Source: Chitinophagaceae bacterium
Lineage (GTDB): Bacteria; Bacteroidota; Bacteroidia; Chitinophagales; Chitinophagaceae
DNA length: 62,350 bases
Assembly (NCBI GenBank): GCA_947447485.1
Contig: CANFJP010000002.1
Coordinates: 1-62,350, forward strand
Direction of reading: 5' to 3'
Shown: positions 59,450-62,350 of the stretch, piece after piece
Position numbering within the stretch: position 1 is the stretch's first letter
Layout of the letters: each line of letters opens with the position of its first letter
The notes under the pieces: model-generated
What the model saw: the letters and a program-made list of their open reading frames with translations, nothing else
The model's database searches: none
What the model was told of the DNA's origin: nothing
Position numbers and translations under genes: made by a program

Positions 59450-59620
59450 ATGAACGACAACGAACCAAGCAATGCTTGAGTGAGTTGGGATGATTGAAAA
59501 AAGCTGCAAAGTTTTGCAAAAGCTTGAAGCCTCCCCCATTTGGCATCATGCAATAATCCTTTTCACTCGCGTTGCGAGTAATCCTCATAAGAAAATAAAT
59601 AAAGAAATGGTAAGAATAAA

Positions 59621-60037
59621 TTACTTCACGCGAGCAAATGCTTCCATCATAAAAATGGCAGCTTCTGCAAATTCTTTTCCTTTGTTCATGCGGTCGAGGG
59701 CCGCTCTTTCGTAAGCCAATTCTTCTGTTTGTGTAGTTAGTACACCATATATAATTGGAATGGAAGATTGGGTGGCCAATGTACTGATACCGTTGGTTAC
59801 AAATTGACAAACATATTCGTAATGATCTGTATCTCCTTTGATAATGGCCCCTATAGTAATAATCGCATCATATTTTTTTGAATCCATTAGTTTTTTAGTG
59901 TAACTCACCAATTCAACAGCACCCGGGCATTCAAAGGTTTCAAATGGAGTGTTGAGTTGAGTTAAATGTGTAGCACACCCCTTTTCTAATAAATCAGTAT
60001 ACAATGGATTAAATGTTGCTTTGATGATGGCGATCAT
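59621..60037 (-). CDS. ribH: 6,7-dimethyl-8-ribityllumazine synthase
   Basis: 138 aa; FECPGAVELVSYTKKLMDSKKYDAIITIGAIIKGDTDHYEYVCQFVTNGI, PIIYGVLTTQTEELAYERA. Confidence 0.96.
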   Translation of the reverse strand: MIAIIKATFNPLYTDLLEKGCATHLTQLNTPFETFECPGAVELVSYTKKLMDSKKYDAIITIGAIIKGDTDHYEYVCQFVTNGISTLATQSSIPIIYGVLTTQTEELAYERAALDRMNKGKEFAEAAIFMMEAFARVK

Positions 60038-61272
60038 TATTGAATATTTATGCTGTGTTTTGCAATCGATAATTTTTCTTGTAAATATTTTTTATTGTGT
60101 GGATTTCCGATTGATGGAATTTGCAATGTGCTAAATGTAAATCCTGCATGTTGAAGAGAATTTATCTTTTCAGGATTATTTGTTATCAATTGAAAATTAT
60201 TTAAGTTCATTTTTTTTAATATCTCAATGGCATCTTGATAGGTTCTGCTATCTTTTGAAAATCCAAGAGATTCATTTGCTTCGTAGGTATTTTGTCCTTC
60301 TTCCTGCAGTTTGTAAGCAGCTATTTTGTTTCCTATTCCAATCCCTCTACCCTCCTGATCCTTTAAATAAATCACAGCACCATTTCCATTGGCTTCTATT
60401 AATTCGAGCGATTGATGCAATTGGCTTTGGCAATCACAGCGACTGCTCCCAAATATATCTCCCGTTTGACATTCGCTATGTATTCTTACAATTGGTTTGC
60501 TATTCGACACTTTTTTTGAGAGAACAGAATGCTCAATACCAGATAAGGTGTTTTTATAAATACTGATGGTGAAATCACCAAAAGATGTAGGTAAATTGGC
60601 TTCGGATAAAAGTGAGATGAAATGCTCAGATAGATTATCGGAAGTAGTGGTGATAATATGTTTAGTAAGTTTTCTATAATCAATAATTTGTTGAATGGTA
60701 ATTGCTTTTAATTGATGTGTTGCAGCGAATGCAATCAATCCTTCTCTTCTAAGCATGTTTCCATTTTCATCCATTACTTCACACATCACAGCAGCTGGCT
60801 CGTGACCTGTTAGGATGCACAAATCAACACTTGCTTCTGTATGTCCCGGTCTTACAAGTACTCCATTGTTTTTTGCTACCACAGGAAATAAATGTCCTGG
60901 TTTTATAAAGTCTGTTGATTTGCTTTCTTTAGAAGCAATCAATGATGCTGTGATAGCTCTTTCTTTTGCAGAAATACCCGTAGTGATTCCAAAGGAATGA
61001 TTTGCGTCAACAGAATCATAAAAAGCGGTACTAAATCTGTCTTTTGAATTGCTTGTAACAGGATGTAAGTTGAGTCTTTGAGCAACTTGTTCTGCCATTG
61101 CTATACAGATTAATCCACGGCCATGTACAGCACAAAAATTTATTTTTTCTTGAGTAGCAGCATCTGCAGGGAAAATAATATCTCCTTCATTTTCTCTGTT
61201 TTCATCGTCAATCACCAAAACGGGATTGCCCATTTTAAACGATGCTAATGCTTCTTCGATAGTATTAAACAC
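60037..61272 (-). CDS. ribBA: Bifunctional 3,4-dihydroxy-2-butanone-4-phosphate synthase / GTP cyclohydrolase II
   Basis: 411 aa; DDENRENEGDIIFPAD, RPGHTEASVDL; RIHSECQTGDIFGSSRCDCQSQL, DQEGRGIGIGNKIAAYKLQE. Confidence 0.95.
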   Translation of the reverse strand: MFNTIEEALASFKMGNPVLVIDDENRENEGDIIFPADAATQEKINFCAVHGRGLICIAMAEQVAQRLNLHPVTSNSKDRFSTAFYDSVDANHSFGITTGISAKERAITASLIASKESKSTDFIKPGHLFPVVAKNNGVLVRPGHTEASVDLCILTGHEPAAVMCEVMDENGNMLRREGLIAFAATHQLKAITIQQIIDYRKLTKHIITTTSDNLSEHFISLLSEANLPTSFGDFTISIYKNTLSGIEHSVLSKKVSNSKPIVRIHSECQTGDIFGSSRCDCQSQLHQSLELIEANGNGAVIYLKDQEGRGIGIGNKIAAYKLQEEGQNTYEANESLGFSKDSRTYQDAIEILKKMNLNNFQLITNNPEKINSLQHAGFTFSTLQIPSIGNPHNKKYLQEKLSIAKHSINIQ

Positions 61273-61273
61273 T

Positions 61274-61867
61274 TTAATTAATTTCTTTGGTTAATAACTT
61301 TTCTGTGTATTTAGCTAAAATATCAAATTCGACATTTACTTTATCTCCTACTTTTAATGTTTTCAAATTTGTTTTTTCCAGCGTAACAGGAATAATGCAA
61401 AGTTCTATTGTATTCTTGATTGTATTGTTTATTGTTAAACTAACCCCGTTGATTGTTACAGAACCTTTATACACTACATATTTAGAAAAAGTTGTAGGAA
61501 ATTCAATCGTAATTGTCCAGGCCTGGTCAGTTGTTTTGATATTAATTATACTAGCTGTTGTATCTACGTGCCCCAACACATAATGTCCTCCCATATACCC
61601 ATTCACTTGTAAAGGAAGTTCAACATTTACAATTTGTCCAATCTTATAAAATTGAATAATCGTTTTATCAATGGATTCTAATGAAACAAAGAAATGCAGG
61701 TTTTCTTGGTCGATTTTAATAACTGACAAACAAGCTCCGTCAATCGCTACGCTGTCGCCCAATGATACTTTGGCAGCAATTACAGGGGCGTTTATTACTA
61801 CAGTCCACCCTGTTTCGCTAGGGTTGATTGATTTTATAAGCGCAGAATGTACAATTCCGGTGAACAT
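61274..61867 (-). CDS. ribE: Riboflavin synthase (alpha subunit)
   Basis: 197 aa; MFTGIVHSALIKSI, GDSVAIDGACLSVI, GGHYVLGHVDTTASI, SVTINGVSLTI. Confidence 0.95.
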   Translation of the reverse strand: MFTGIVHSALIKSINPSETGWTVVINAPVIAAKVSLGDSVAIDGACLSVIKIDQENLHFFVSLESIDKTIIQFYKIGQIVNVELPLQVNGYMGGHYVLGHVDTTASIINIKTTDQAWTITIEFPTTFSKYVVYKGSVTINGVSLTINNTIKNTIELCIIPVTLEKTNLKTLKVGDKVNVEFDILAKYTEKLLTKEIN

Positions 61868-61910
61868 CTAAATTAAAAGTTTAATTTTAGCGCCACAAAG
61901 ATAAGATGTA

Positions 61911-62350
61911 TGAACCATCAAAGTTATCTAAATAAGGCATTTATATTGGCTAAAATGGCGTCTCCTAAGCAGGTAAGACCCAATCCTTTAGTTGGTGCCA
62001 TTGTTGTAGATAAAAACAATGAGATATTGGGTGAAGGATACCACCAGCTTTGTGGTGGCCCTCATGCGGAAGTTTTTGCGATTCAAGCAGCTTTAAAGAA
62101 AACAAGAGATTTAACAGGAACAACGCTTTATGTTACATTAGAGCCTTGTTCTCATCATGGAAAAACGCCTCCTTGTGTAGAGTTGATTTTGCAGCATAAA
62201 ATAGGAAGAGTGGTTATTGGCTCCATTGATCCCAATCCTATTGTTTCAGGGATTGAATTATTAAAACAAAGCGGCGTGGAAGTGTTAGTGGTTCCTTTGC
62301 CAATGATAGAAAAATTGAATGCAGTATTTATGACAAATCAACTTAAGAAA
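61911..62350 (+). CDS. ribD: Bifunctional diaminohydroxyphosphoribosylaminopyrimidine deaminase/reductase, partial (3' end outside window)
   Basis: MNHQSYLNKAFILAKMASPKQVRPNPLVGAIVVDKNNEILGEGYHQLCGGPHAEVFAIQAALKKT...LEPCSHHGKTPPCVELI. Confidence 0.95.

Larger units (their letters stand above)
59218..59584 (+). repeat. Diverged tandem module (~177-nt period) downstream of tRNA-Ser, containing a second copy of the tRNA 3' tail
   Basis: AATCCCTAACTCTsCGCCA at 59218-59236 and 59395-59413 (18/19 identical, offset 177); TGAACGA at 59274 and 59451 (offset 177); AGTGAGT at 59303 and 59479 (offset 176); ATGA at 59313 and 59490 (offset 177); terminator hairpins at the same relative place. Confidence 0.75.

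Noticed and set aside
59026-59539. Minus-strand ORFs of 119 and 136 aa (with RIRTPGPVTVNSFQDCRNRPLCQLSG and WRRVRDSNPRTCYSQQFSRLPQSTALPTLRG)
   Set aside because: They are antisense translations of the tRNA-Ser gene and the repeat module; such peptides are a familiar tRNA-derived ORF artefact, not proteins.
59448-59810. 120-aa minus-strand ORF overlapping ribH and the repeat region
   Set aside because: Its N-terminal half is an alternative frame of ribH and the rest is the repeat sequence; no independent coding evidence.
61868-61910. FMN (RFN) riboswitch in the ribE-ribD intergenic region
   Set aside because: The gap is only ~43 nt, too short for an RFN element; just a minus-strand -7 box (TATCTTTG, 61904-61897) is evident.
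1-62350. CRISPR arrays, restriction-modification, toxin-antitoxin, retron, prophage or transposase genes
   Set aside because: Looked for these; no repeat-spacer periodicity and no recognisable proteins. The YwqK-like gene name 'antitoxin' in databases is not supported by a partner toxin here.

Overview
This is a chromosomal window from an AT-rich Bacteroidota. Gene content and the TAnnTTTG promoter motifs suggest Chitinophagaceae, but that placement is inference. Positions 1-243 hold the tail of a protein with a type IX secretion C-terminal signal. Positions ~279-21226 are a single minus-strand exopolysaccharide/capsule locus: Wza, Wzc-type BY-kinase, UpxY/NusG-like antiterminator, deacetylase, Wzy, Wzx, glycosyltransferases, a CapK-like ligase, a sugar-modifying module, WecB and a terminal initiating sugar transferase. 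Positions ~21.6-62.35 kb are mostly housekeeping: thiolase, split PDH E1 alpha/beta, UbiD, DciA-like/RecF, GyrA, DEAD-box helicase, a SCO/YwqK/YHYH/TonB-type receptor cluster, LpxK, RsmD, MATE, M1 peptidase, TrxB, primary sigma factor, threonine aldolase, PGI, ABC exporter, tRNA-Ser(UGA), and riboflavin genes ribH-ribBA-ribE with divergent ribD. The most unusual signal is non-coding. Immediately downstream of tRNA-Ser(UGA), a ~177-nt module (tRNA 3' tail, terminator hairpin, TGAACGA, small hairpin, AGTGAGT, ATGA) recurs in diverged form. It carries a second copy of the tRNA 3' end (AATCCCTAACTCTCCGCCA), and the region between tRNA and ribH is packed with stem-loops. Second, several TAnnTTTG -7 boxes sit exactly 5 nt before a start codon or the mature tRNA 5' end, which predicts leaderless transcripts. 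Third, the wza leader has a good promoter match, a 5'-terminal hairpin and mutually exclusive palindromes over the start codon.
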